Source: Ardenticatenaceae bacterium
GTDB taxonomy: Bacteria; Chloroflexota; Anaerolineae; Promineifilales; Promineifilaceae
DNA length: 15,553 bases
Assembly (NCBI GenBank): GCA_020634395.1
Contig: JACKBU010000049.1
Coordinates: forward strand, 1 to 15,553
Direction of reading: 5' to 3'
In this document: positions 1-6,127 of the stretch, in pieces
Layout: each line of letters begins with the position of its first letter
How positions within the stretch are numbered: the first letter of the stretch is position 1
Notes under the pieces: model-generated
What the model saw: the letters and a program-made list of their open reading frames with translations, nothing else
What the model was told of the DNA's origin: nothing
Database searches by the model: none
Made by a program: the position numbers and the translations under genes

Positions 1-332
1 CCGAAAACCAGATGGGTGACCCCGGCTGCTTTGGCCACGTCGGCCACCAGCTTGCCCTGGCGGATTTCGCCAGCCACGCCGCTGGTGGTCCAGTTTTGCA
101 CGCTGAAGACGCGCGTCATGCCCACGAAAGCCGTTTCCAATGAGGCGCGGTCGTCCATGTCCGCCTGTACGACCTCGGCACCCAACGCGGCCAGCGCCTG
201 GGCCTTCTCGCTTTGCGGGCTGCGCGACACGGCGCGCACCTGCCAGCCGCGGCGCAGCAGTTCGCGCGCGGCCGCGCCGCCCATGTTGCCTGTTGCCCCA
301 AATACTAAGACGTGTTTGTCTGTGGTTGTCAT
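1..332 (-). CDS. NmrA-like NAD(P)-binding protein, N-terminal part (cut by window edge)
   Basis: The visible 110 residues are the first half of a Rossmann fold. A beta strand (residues 7-11, HVLVF) leads into the glycine motif GATGNMGG at 12-19, followed by a helix (AARELLRRGW) and an acidic stretch VVQADMDD typical of the NmrA/HSCARG branch of atypical short-chain dehydrogenases. The fragment ends in VTHLVF, the usual fourth strand. Such proteins bind NAD(P) and act either as redox sensors or as reductases on small substrates; the substrate cannot be told here. The ATG at 332-330 has a strong ribosome site (AAGGAGC, 344-338). The gene lies 20 bases behind the DUF3592 gene and is the last visible member of the minus-strand operon. 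The C-terminal substrate-binding part lies outside the window. Fold assignment is firm; function is not. Confidence 0.85.
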   Translation of the reverse strand, partial: MTTTDKHVLVFGATGNMGGAAARELLRRGWQVRAVSRSPQSEKAQALAALGAEVVQADMDDRASLETAFVGMTRVFSVQNWTTSGVAGEIRQGKLVADVAKAAGVTHLVF

Positions 333-352
333 TTTACGCTCCTTGATATGGA

Positions 353-919
353 TTAGATTGTTGCGCTGCGGGATAGCAACGCTTTGCGCCGGGAATAAAG
401 GCGCCACAACGCCACGCCGACCAGCAAAAAGAAGAGGCCCAGGATGAGCGGGGCGTATGTGCCCAGGCCGGCGCCCGGCTGCAAAACGGCCGCTTCCGGC
501 CCGGCCGGGTCGTAATAAACGGTGATGTCGCTGCCAGCCGTATACGCGGCCGCGGCCGCGGCGCGGGCTTCCCCTTCACTGTTGTAGGTGCGGCCGGCGG
601 CATTGCTGCCATCGCCCAACGAGTAGCGCTCGCCCGTGTAGGACTGGCCATCCACCGCATAGGCGTACTGCACTTCAAAATAATATTCCCGGCCGGGCAT
701 CGACTCCTGGTAATTGGTGAGATCCCAGGTCACGCGCACGTTCTGGATGCGCCCCGTCACGGTGGGCCAATCACGACTGGCGTTAGCCTCCTGCACAAAC
801 AAGAAGCCAAAAGCCAGGAGGGCCAGGCCAATCAGCAGCGTCAATGCGCTCGTCCCCAGCAGCAGCCGCAACTGCGATTGGGTCGGTGTCGTGGATGGGG
901 CCATCGCGTTCGATTCCAT
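353..919 (-). CDS. DUF3592 family membrane protein
   Basis: This 188-residue protein has a hydrophobic helix at about residues 21-43, a soluble middle and a second helix at about 157-176, ending in a basic tail (YSRRKALLSR). The middle carries the DUF3592 signature: WPTVTGRI just after the first helix, then a YAYAVDGQSYTGERYS strand pair, then ITVYYDPAGPEAAVLQPG. The family is widespread and its molecular role is unknown. The topology suggests a domain of about 110 residues outside the membrane, held by two flanking helices. The ATG at 919 is preceded by GGAAG at close spacing and GGAGG further up; an in-frame ATG five codons later is an alternative start. It sits 25 bases behind the preceding membrane-protein gene in the same operon, so the two may work together at the membrane, but that is inference from position only. 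Confidence 0.85.
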   Translation of the reverse strand: MESNAMAPSTTPTQSQLRLLLGTSALTLLIGLALLAFGFLFVQEANASRDWPTVTGRIQNVRVTWDLTNYQESMPGREYYFEVQYAYAVDGQSYTGERYSLGDGSNAAGRTYNSEGEARAAAAAAYTAGSDITVYYDPAGPEAAVLQPGAGLGTYAPLILGLFFLLVGVALWRLYSRRKALLSRSATI

Positions 920-944
920 CTTGCTTCCATTGCCTCCAGTTGAA

Positions 945-1751
945 TCAGTTTCTTACCGCGTGTTCAATGGCGCGGGCCACCGCCGCCAGGTCTTCCAGCA
1001 GCGCCTGGGCCTGCTCCGCGGACAGGGTCGTGTTCTGATGGTCGTGTACCAGCACCACCGTAGCTGCGGGCAGTACCTCTGGCGCCAGCGGCAGCCATTC
1101 CGGCAGCGCGGCGCGGTCGAACAACACCAGGCTGCGCGCCCCCTTGCTGGTACGCAGCGTCACTCCCGACAGGCCGGTGGGGTACCCTTTTTGCACAAAG
1201 TTGAGCATGGCCGTCTGCACCTCAGCCGGCAGGCGGGCAAACGACGCTTCTTGAAATGCATCTGCTGCCCTCTCAACCCTGCCCTTTCTCAGGCCAGGAC
1301 CGGGCATTACTGCGATGCCTAGCGGCCCCGGCACCTGCACGGCCATCACCACGCGCAGCCAGAAGCGAGCGCTGGTGGTGTAATCACCGCCAGCGTACGA
1401 TCGCTCCAGGCGGGCGCAGGGTTTGAGCGCCAATGGCCGTTGTTCATAGACGCCGCCGTACCAGGTTTCCATCGGGCTGGTGGCCGCGTTCAGGGGCGTC
1501 AGCCCCAGCGCCCCGGCCAGCCGCTGCCCCACCCGGCGCGAACGCACATTGTGGCTGATTTGCCAGGCCAGCCCGCCGGCCAGCAGCCCGGCCGGGCCGA
1601 GGCAAAAGAGCAGAATCAGCAGCAGTTCCAGTGCGTTCTGCAGCGGATCGTCGGCACTGGCCACGTAGCTGGTGGCCATGAGGAGGCCGGCGCAGGCGCA
1701 GGGCAGCACTACAAGCAGGGTAAGAATGATAGCGATGATTTTCTTGTTCAT
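945..1751 (-). CDS. Hypothetical protein with two N-terminal membrane helices
   Basis: I do not recognise this 268-residue protein. Residues 4-30 and about 38-63 are strongly hydrophobic and form a helical hairpin. The remaining 200 residues look soluble, alternating short strands (ARFWLRVVMAVQV; ARSLVLFDRAAL; ATVVLVHDHQ) with a final amphipathic helix (LSAEQAQALLEDLAAVARAIEHAV). The first helix contains CACAG, but without a proper lipobox position. There is no good ribosome site. The start codon follows the upstream propeller gene's stop by one base (TGA-T-ATG), so translation is probably coupled to that gene. With a DUF3592 gene behind it, it looks like part of a small membrane-associated set. 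A cytoplasmic domain is the likelier orientation, because basic residues (SHNVRSRRVGQR) follow the second helix. Confidence 0.75.
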   Translation of the reverse strand: MNKKIIAIILTLLVVLPCACAGLLMATSYVASADDPLQNALELLLILLFCLGPAGLLAGGLAWQISHNVRSRRVGQRLAGALGLTPLNAATSPMETWYGGVYEQRPLALKPCARLERSYAGGDYTTSARFWLRVVMAVQVPGPLGIAVMPGPGLRKGRVERAADAFQEASFARLPAEVQTAMLNFVQKGYPTGLSGVTLRTSKGARSLVLFDRAALPEWLPLAPEVLPAATVVLVHDHQNTTLSAEQAQALLEDLAAVARAIEHAVRN

Positions 1752-1752
1752 A

Positions 1753-2745
1753 TCAGATCACAAGCATGGTGCGCCAGATGCGGCCCAGGTTGAAAGGCAG
1801 CTTTTGCCAGGTGTCGCCGTAATCGGCCGAATGCCACACAGTGCCAAAAGTGAGTCCGGCGTACAGGTGGCCGGGCGCGGCCGGGTCTGTCACCAGAGCG
1901 ATGGGCATCTGCGGCAGCGGGTGGGGCTGCCAGCCGATGGGCGCCCAATCCGCGCCGCCGGCCGCGCGATAGAGATAAGCCTCGGCCTGTTCACCATACG
2001 ATTTGGCCGGGCTGGGGCCAACGGCTGTGTACCAGATTTCCGGCCGTTCGGGGTCGGCGGCGCAGGCCACGCCGTACCGTTTGGCCAGGCCGGCGTTGGC
2101 TTTGCGCCAGGAACGGCCGTTGCCCCGCCCCACGGCCGCGCCGCCGCCGCCTGCCTCGTACACCCAATCGCCGCTGCTGGCGTGGAACTTCATGTCGTGG
2201 CAGTCGCGTAGCGTGCCGCGCACATGGTTGGACCAGGTGCGGCCGCCGTCGCTGCTGCGCACCACCGCCCCAAACTCAATGCCGGCCAGCACCACCTGCG
2301 GGTCGGTGGGGGAGATGGCAATGGCCTGCACGTAAGGGCGCCAATCTGGCGGCTCGGCCGGGGAAAACCACAGGCGACGGCCGCGAATGCGGCGAAAGGC
2401 GGTCAGCTCATGCCAGCTCTGCCCGCCATCACGGGAGACGAACAGCAGCGCCGGTTTGGTGCCGGCGTAGATGACGTCGGGATCGTGAGGGCTGACGGCC
2501 AGCGCCTTCACGATGTGCCCGGCCGGGCCTAGCGTCGCCCACGTTTGCCCGCCGTCGCCGGAGCGGTAGACGCCGCTGCCATTTGTGCCGGCGTACACCA
2601 CCTGCCGGTTGTGGGGATCGGCCGCCAGGCAGCAGGCACCCTGGTCATCCAGCACAGTCTCTACGGACCAGTTTCCACTACCGTCAGCGGTGGCGCGGGT
2701 AATGCTGCGGCCGTTGACGGCCAGGAGTGTTTTTGCGGTGGTCAT
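1753..2745 (-). CDS. Asp-box (BNR/VPS10-type) beta-propeller protein
   Basis: This 330-residue protein is built from repeated beta-propeller blades carrying Asp-box motifs of the form S-x-D-x-G-x-T-W. Clear boxes are SGDGGQTW (62-69), SRDGGQSW (104-111), SSDGGRTW (164-171) and SADYGDTW (306-313). Degenerate boxes are GRGNGRSW (206-213) and RAAGGADW (260-267). Between them recurs the blade strand IAISPTDPQVVLAG / VSPHDPDVIYAGT. This is the fold of BNR-repeat glycosyl hydrolase-like and photosystem II stability-factor-like proteins. The sialidase arginine triad is not evident, so an enzymatic role is not supported; a binding or scaffold role is likelier. It has no signal peptide, so it is probably cytoplasmic. 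The start is supported by AAGGAGC upstream. It overlaps a small upstream ORF by ATGA and is followed after one base by the next gene. Confidence 0.85.
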   Translation of the reverse strand: MTTAKTLLAVNGRSITRATADGSGNWSVETVLDDQGACCLAADPHNRQVVYAGTNGSGVYRSGDGGQTWATLGPAGHIVKALAVSPHDPDVIYAGTKPALLFVSRDGGQSWHELTAFRRIRGRRLWFSPAEPPDWRPYVQAIAISPTDPQVVLAGIEFGAVVRSSDGGRTWSNHVRGTLRDCHDMKFHASSGDWVYEAGGGGAAVGRGNGRSWRKANAGLAKRYGVACAADPERPEIWYTAVGPSPAKSYGEQAEAYLYRAAGGADWAPIGWQPHPLPQMPIALVTDPAAPGHLYAGLTFGTVWHSADYGDTWQKLPFNLGRIWRTMLVI

Positions 2746-2879
2746 GCGCGCTGCTCCTTCAGGCCGGGTGGGCGCTTCTGCCAGAGATGGGGGGCCAGGG
2801 AAATGGCCGTGGCCCGCCCCAAGACCAGATTTAGTGACAGCGCCACGGCGCTATCGCCAGCAAGAAACCAGCGTTTCAT
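2742..2879 (-). CDS. Small ORF (45 codons) coupled to the propeller gene
   Basis: The ORF begins MKRWFLAGDSAVALSLNL with an ATG at 2879-2877 and a GGAG about seven bases upstream. It ends in a TGA that overlaps the propeller gene's start as ATGA. Residues 4-28 are moderately hydrophobic and could form one membrane helix, followed by a basic tail (HLWQKRPPGLKEQR). No family is recognised. The overlap and ribosome site speak for translation. However, the sequence just upstream is a decayed cytochrome c gene, so this may equally be the leftover start or tail of another lost gene. Its translation would help load ribosomes onto the downstream operon. Confidence 0.35.
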   Translation of the reverse strand: MKRWFLAGDSAVALSLNLVLGRATAISLAPHLWQKRPPGLKEQRA

Positions 2880-2884
2880 ATGCT

Positions 2885-3001
2885 TCACTCCGTGGTTGAG
2901 ACTGCTGCCGGGAGGGATTGCAGGTAGAGAAACAGCGCCGTCAGGTCGTCGTCGGTCATGCGGCCATAATCTGCCCAAGCAAGATTCGACGCATCTGTTT
3001 T
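2885..3001 (-). pseudogene. Cytochrome c C-terminal remnant
   Basis: Reading the minus strand from the in-frame stop at 3004-3002, the open frame contains NLAWADYGRMTDDDLTALFL followed by YLQSLPAA and then a TGA (2887-2885). The pattern W-x-x-Y/F-x-x-MTDDDL-x-AL-x-x-YL-x-SLP is the classic end of a class I cytochrome c domain. It contains the distal methionine loop and the final helix that packs on the heme. The heme-attachment motif CxxCH and everything before this point are absent; an in-frame stop lies just upstream. It is therefore a truncated leftover rather than a working cytochrome. An alternative is a 24-codon leader starting at the ATG of MTDDDL, since a mini-ORF (ATG at 2994, 12 codons) ends there with an ATGA overlap. 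The homology call is by eye. Confidence 0.5.
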
Positions 3002-3025
3002 TTACCTCGCGTTCTTGTTGCCGAA

Positions 3026-3055
3026 AGTATAAACCACGCCCTGTCATGCTGTCAT
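3026..3055 (-). promoter_or_regulatory. Possible sigma-70-type promoter of the minus-strand operon
   Basis: On the minus strand, ATGACA (3055-3050, five of six matches to TTGACA) is followed after 18 bases by TATACT (3031-3026, five of six to TATAAT). The -35 region falls in a tandem 8-bp repeat (CTGTCATG twice, 3041-3056 on the plus strand), which could be an operator. Transcription would start near 3019, ahead of the cytochrome remnant and the propeller operon. Confidence 0.4.
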
Positions 3056-3133
3056 GAGGCAGGCGCCTAGATTTGACGGGAATTCTTTTGGGCAATTATC
3101 CTGGGAAGCCGGGACATTTTCCCGAAGAGGACT

Positions 3134-3168
3134 GCTTGAAACTGCATCTCTACCTGGTATTTTCAAGC
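3134..3168. repeat. Inverted repeat in the intergenic region
   Basis: GCTTGAAA (3134-3141) is exactly complementary to TTTCAAGC (3161-3168) across 19 bases. Just upstream, GGGAA and TTCCC near 3100-3125 can form a second, weaker stem. There is no gene on either strand in 3060-3380 that I can support. The pairing gives this stretch the look of a structured leader or of decayed mobile DNA, but no RNA family is recognised. Confidence 0.4.
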
Positions 3169-3190
3169 GCCGCTTTCCTGAAAACGGCCG

Positions 3191-3293
3191 TCCGCGCAGC
3201 AAAATCCGGTATGTGAAGCTTGACATACCTGTGCCGCCACTGCACGATTCAGAAGCGGAGTCCGCGCAGCAAAATCCGGTATGTTAAGCTTGA
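3191..3293. repeat. 33-bp direct repeat, two copies 70 bp apart
   Basis: A 33-bp sequence beginning TCCGCGCAGCAAAATCCGGT occurs at 3191-3223 and 3261-3293 with one mismatch (G/T at position 25). The spacing is exactly 70 bp and the sequence between copies is unrelated. Each copy contains AAGCTT. The first copy alone continues into a short inverted repeat, GGTATGT (3208-3214) and ACATACC (3222-3228). The pair lies about 90-190 bases ahead of the radical-SAM gene and could be a regulator site or the trace of a mobile element. Confidence 0.75.
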
Positions 3294-3366
3294 TGTCCAG
3301 CACGTCTATCCCGAAGACATACAGGCGTCCTGGTGCAACGCCGTTTCCTTTCCCCTCCTTTCCGCT

Positions 3367-3372
3367 TATAAT
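3367..3372 (+). promoter_or_regulatory. TATAAT -10 box, probably giving a leaderless mRNA
   Basis: A perfect TATAAT ends nine bases before the ATG at 3381, so transcription should begin at or within a base or two of the start codon. There is no purine-rich ribosome site in CCACCCCT between them. The -35 region is weak (TTTCCT at 3344-3349, 17-bp spacer, three of six matches). Confidence 0.5.
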
Positions 3373-3380
3373 CCACCCCT

Positions 3381-4268
3381 ATGACCATTCACATGATTCA
3401 GGCCAAAAGCCTGCTCAACCCCGTCAAACAGCCCGATACCTGGTTCGGTTTGAAATACAACATGAACCTTTACCGGGGCTGCCAGCACCGCTGCATTTAC
3501 TGCGATTCCCGCAGCCAGTGCTACCGCATCGACCGCTTTGACCAGGACATCCTGGTGAAAGCAAACGCCCCCGAACTGCTGCGCAGCGAACTGGCACGCA
3601 AGCGCGTCAAAGGCACCATCGGCACCGGCTCCATGAACGACCCTTACATGCCCCTGGAGAAGAAGCTAAATTTAACCCGCCGCGCTCTGGAAATCATTGC
3701 CACCTTTCGCTTTCCCGTCCACGTCATCACCAAAAGTGACCTGGTGCTGCGCGACGCCGATGTGTTGCAGCAGATTGGCCAGATTTACGCCGCGGTTAGT
3801 TTCACTATAACTACGGCCAATGATGACCTGGGCAAGCAGGTAGAACCGGGGGCACCATTACCATCGGCCCGCTTTCACGCCCTGCAGAAGCTGGCTGAGA
3901 AGGGGATTTATGCCGGCGTCACGTTGATGCCTGTGCTGCCCTTTTTGCAGGATGACCCGCAGAACATTCGGGCCATCGTGCGGCGGGCGGCCGACAGCGG
4001 GGCGCAGTACATCATTGCTTCTTTCGGGGTGACGCTGCGCGACCGGCAACGGGCTTATTTTTATAACGAATTGGACCGTCGTTTTCCCGGCGTGAAGCAG
4101 CAGTATGTGCGCAGCTTCGGGGAGCAGTATTTTGCGCCGGCGCGGCAAATGGCGCAGCTCACGGCCGTATTCCAGGAAGCTTGTGCCCAGGCAGGTATCG
4201 CCCGCCGTATCCAGCCCTTTACTGTGCCGCCAGCGACCCAGCTTCCCCTCTTTTCGCCACCCCATTGA
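3381..4268 (+). CDS. Radical-SAM protein of the SplB / Rv2578c type
   Basis: This 295-residue protein carries the radical-SAM cluster motif C34-x3-C38-x2-C41 in NLYRGCQHRCIYCDSR, which binds a [4Fe-4S] cluster and S-adenosylmethionine. The following GTIGTGSMNDPYMPLE, the ITKSDLVLRD strand and LMPVLPFLQDD match the COG1533 'DNA repair photolyase' group, which includes spore photoproduct lyase-like proteins. Most members of this group outside spore-formers have no proven substrate; a true spore photoproduct lyase is unlikely here because no sporulation gene is nearby. The length is normal for the group. The C-terminal part (VRSFGEQYFAPARQMAQLTA) completes the fold. The start is the ATG at 3381, set by a TATAAT just upstream; an in-frame ATG at 3393 is possible. 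The gene stands alone. Confidence 0.88.
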   Translation: MTIHMIQAKSLLNPVKQPDTWFGLKYNMNLYRGCQHRCIYCDSRSQCYRIDRFDQDILVKANAPELLRSELARKRVKGTIGTGSMNDPYMPLEKKLNLTRRALEIIATFRFPVHVITKSDLVLRDADVLQQIGQIYAAVSFTITTANDDLGKQVEPGAPLPSARFHALQKLAEKGIYAGVTLMPVLPFLQDDPQNIRAIVRRAADSGAQYIIASFGVTLRDRQRAYFYNELDRRFPGVKQQYVRSFGEQYFAPARQMAQLTAVFQEACAQAGIARRIQPFTVPPATQLPLFSPPH

Positions 4269-4328
4269 TCCACGTACAAACTTTGGTCTCCCGGCCGGGT
4301 AATTTGCTAAACTAGTGGCGGCATAGCC

Positions 4329-4818
4329 ATGCAAGTTCAGCTTTTTTGGCCGCTTCGCGGTGCATCAGAACGGGCAGACAATTAGCCCTTTGGCCGTCGC
4401 CCACCACACCGGCGACCTCCTGCCCAACCTCTACGACGATTGGGCGCTGCTGCCCCGCCTCCAGCGGCAAGAACAGTACCTCACTCTGCTAGAACGGTTA
4501 GCCAAGCATTGCCAAACCCAGGCCGATTTGCCCCGCGCACTGGCTTACGCTCGCCAGCTTACCCAGGCCGACCCCCTGCGCGAAGAAGCGCACCAGCAGC
4601 TTCTGCGCCTGCTGGGGCGCGCTGGCCGTCTCAACGAAGCCCTGGCCCACTACGAACACCTGCGCCGCCTGCTGGCGGAGGCGGTCGCGCAGAAGGCCGC
4701 CCCTACCGACGACGATCTGGCCGCCATGCTGGGCGTCAGCCGCCGCACGGTGCTGCGCGACATGGAGCTGCTGGCCGTTGAAGGCGTGGCGCTGCCCACC
4801 CGCAAGCGTAATAAGTGA
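4329..4818 (+). pseudogene. SARP/BTAD-type regulator with its DNA-binding domain deleted
   Basis: From 4333 one frame reads KFSFFGRFAVHQNGQTIS, the usual first two strands of a SARP-family winged-helix domain. It then jumps directly to HHTGDLLPNLYDDWALLPRL, which begins the bacterial transcriptional activator domain (BTAD). The BTAD runs through YARQLTQADPLREEAHQQLL and EALAHYEHLRRLLAEA. The winged-helix DNA-binding core, well over 100 residues in intact relatives, is missing, and the junction lies near 4378-4400. The only ATG (4329) is one base out of frame with this reading; the in-frame start is a GTG at 4360, giving a 152-residue product. After the BTAD comes a different helix-turn-helix (DDLAAMLGVSRRTVLRDMEL) and LPTRKRNK. 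It is best seen as a decayed regulator; a truncated working protein using its C-terminal helix-turn-helix cannot be excluded. Confidence 0.6.
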
Positions 4819-4904
4819 GTGATCGAGGGGGCTTTCCATACCTGCGCCGATTCCTGTCCGACTATGAAGTGGATATTTGGAGGGGAATTTCATATGATGA
4901 CGCT

Positions 4905-5204
4905 ATGATACAAGAGTGTGTACACAACGATCAGCAGCGGGAATTTTTATTGGGAATTGCGCCGCTTTTCTGGTGGATGAGTCCAGAAAATGTACTAGAA
5001 CTCGATCTTGATGCCATTGTGGAAACCGTGCTTAACTATGGCACAGAAGCGGAAGTGAGCCAATTATTTAGACTCTATGGGGTGGAAGCAGTCGCTCGTA
5101 TTTTCAAGGAGAGGGCATATCAGGTTCGCAGCAACTATTTTCCCCCTGTAAGGCATTTTTTCAACTTGTATTTTTCTCGTCATGTACCCCAGTATTCTAA
5201 CTGA
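4905..5204 (+). CDS. DUF6922-like protein, putative antitoxin partner of an AbiEii-type gene
   Basis: The 99-residue product has the layout of small proteins found directly upstream of AbiEii-type nucleotidyltransferase toxins (DUF6922-like). A LFWWMSPENVLELDLDAIVE segment corresponds to the family's LFWDVDPEKLD-x-x-KH region. It is followed by ETVLNYGTEAEVSQLFRLYG and a final VRSNYFPPVRHFFNLYF helix. These presumably neutralise or regulate the partner toxin. The frame is open back to a GTG at 4815 that overlaps the previous stop, but family similarity begins after the ATG at 4905, so that start is preferred. The ribosome site GGAGGGG (4879-4885) is spaced for an ATG at 4894 in another frame. 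The last 23 bases overlap the toxin start. Base composition is clearly AT-richer than the flanking genes, suggesting transfer. Confidence 0.6.
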   Translation: MIQECVHNDQQREFLLGIAPLFWWMSPENVLELDLDAIVETVLNYGTEAEVSQLFRLYGVEAVARIFKERAYQVRSNYFPPVRHFFNLYFSRHVPQYSN

Positions 5205-5580
5205 AGAACAAAAACAATTGCTGCCTTTTGTAAAAGCCTGCGGCCAACGCTTCTACCTGGTTGGCGGAACGGCCGTTGCTTTGCAAATTGGGCATAGAAA
5301 ATCTATTGACTTTGATCTGTTTTCCAGCCAACCGCTAAACAAACAATGGATCAACAAGGTCATTAAGGAGCATAACCTAAACTTTATCGCCCGCTTTCAA
5401 GACGGCGATCAGCTCACTGGCATGGTTAACTCGGTTCAGATTACCTTCTACGAGTATCCTTATGATATTGAAGCTGCGGTACAGTTTGAGGATGTTATTT
5501 TTATGCCAGACTTGTTAACGTTGGCGGCCATGGTAGCCTTGGCTTTAGGAATGCGGGCTAAACTGATTACTGACCATTGA
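5182..5580 (+). pseudogene. AbiEii/AbiGii-type nucleotidyltransferase toxin, C-terminally truncated
   Basis: The 132-residue product starts with the nucleotidyltransferase core of the AbiEii/MenA (DUF1814) family. FYLVGGTAVALQIGHRKSID has the GG-T motif at 28-30, and the metal-binding pair follows in D43-F-D45-LF. Next come VQITFYEYPYD and MPDLLTLAAMVALALGMRAK. Intact relatives continue after this lysine with KDF/Y-x-DLY-x-L and a helical C-terminus, so roughly the last third or more is missing. Here the frame ends LITDH-stop and no continuation is seen in the next bases in any frame. Full-length members transfer nucleotides to tRNA or other targets and stop growth; this one lacks the conserved later motifs and is probably inactive. 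It overlaps the antitoxin-like gene by 23 bases and has no ribosome site of its own. Confidence 0.6.
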
Positions 5581-5645
5581 TTCTGTCACGATAGTCCCCC
5601 CTTCTCTCTACCCTTTCCCCGCAAAATTTTGTCGCAATAGTGGCA

Positions 5646-5668
5646 AAACGGCCGTTACAAGGCCGTTT
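5646..5668. repeat. 8-bp stem-loop, possible terminator
   Basis: AAACGGCC (5646-5653), a 7-base loop (GTTACAA) and GGCCGTTT (5661-5668) form a perfect 8-bp stem followed by CTCTCCC. The left arm includes one copy of the over-represented ACGGCCGT octamer. It may end transcription from the truncated toxin gene, but the trailing U run is poor. The rest of 5581-5700 shows no gene. Confidence 0.5.
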
Positions 5669-5701
5669 CTCTCCCATATTCCCACGACACCCCTTTGCTA
5701 T

Positions 5702-6127
5702 CCTCCTTCCTATGTCTTGACCCTGCCCCCCGCCAACCCCGCCGAACCGGACGAAGCGCGGCTGCTCGTCGTCAACAGCGGCGTCTTTTCCAACACCGGC
5801 ACCATTGAAATCGGCGACGCCGCGCCCGGCTGCCTGACGGTGAGCAACGGCGGCAGCGTGGACGCCGCGCAAATCCAGGTTGGCGTTCACGACACCGGCT
5901 GCCTGAACGTGCGCGACGCCGACAGCACCCTGGAGGCGCAGGCCCTGCACGTCGGGCACAGTTATACGGGCACGATGGCGCTGGAAAATGGGGCGGCCGT
6001 TACCGTCCAGACCTTTGCCCTCCACCATACCCAGACCATCACCGACGTGGGCGAAGTGTGGTCACGGGTCACGCTGGATCAGGAAGGCCCTGGCGCGAAT
6101 CCATCCAGGTGTACACGGTTTATGTGA
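5702..6127 (+). pseudogene. Fragment of a T5SS/PEP-CTERM-type beta-helix repeat protein
   Basis: The open frame YVLTLPPANPAEPDEARLLV continues into a series of short beta-helix rungs: GCLTVSNGGSVDAAQIQVGV, then GCLNVRDADSTLEAQALHVG, then GTMALENGAAVTV. This matches the pattern G-x-L-x-V-x-x-GG-x-V / G-x-V-x-x-x-x-S-x-x of the repeat described in autotransporter and PEP-CTERM proteins (TIGR04393 style). Real members are surface proteins of many hundred residues with a signal peptide. Here there is no start codon in context (a local ATG at 5712 is followed at once by a stop in another frame), no signal peptide and no anchor. The frame ends in unrelated sequence after VTLDQEG, with a likely frameshift near 6085. 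It is a broken piece of a larger gene. The following 6128-6454 holds no supportable gene. Confidence 0.6.

Noticed and set aside
1748..1948. Small minus-strand ORF overlapping the propeller gene
   Set aside because: It is a frame shadow inside a gene with clear Asp-box repeats.
3191..3293. Minimal CRISPR array (33-bp repeat, 37-bp spacer)
   Set aside because: There are only two repeat units with a mismatch, no further copies on either side and no cas genes. The spacing fits, but two copies are not enough.
4290..4299. CCCGGCCGGG after the radical-SAM gene as a terminator
   Set aside because: It is a palindrome with no loop and no following T run, and the same 10-mer occurs at five other places including inside genes.
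4815..4904. GTG start for the antitoxin-like protein
   Set aside because: The overlap with the previous stop is attractive, but the extra 30 residues lie before the family-like region and have no ribosome site. Kept only as an alternative.
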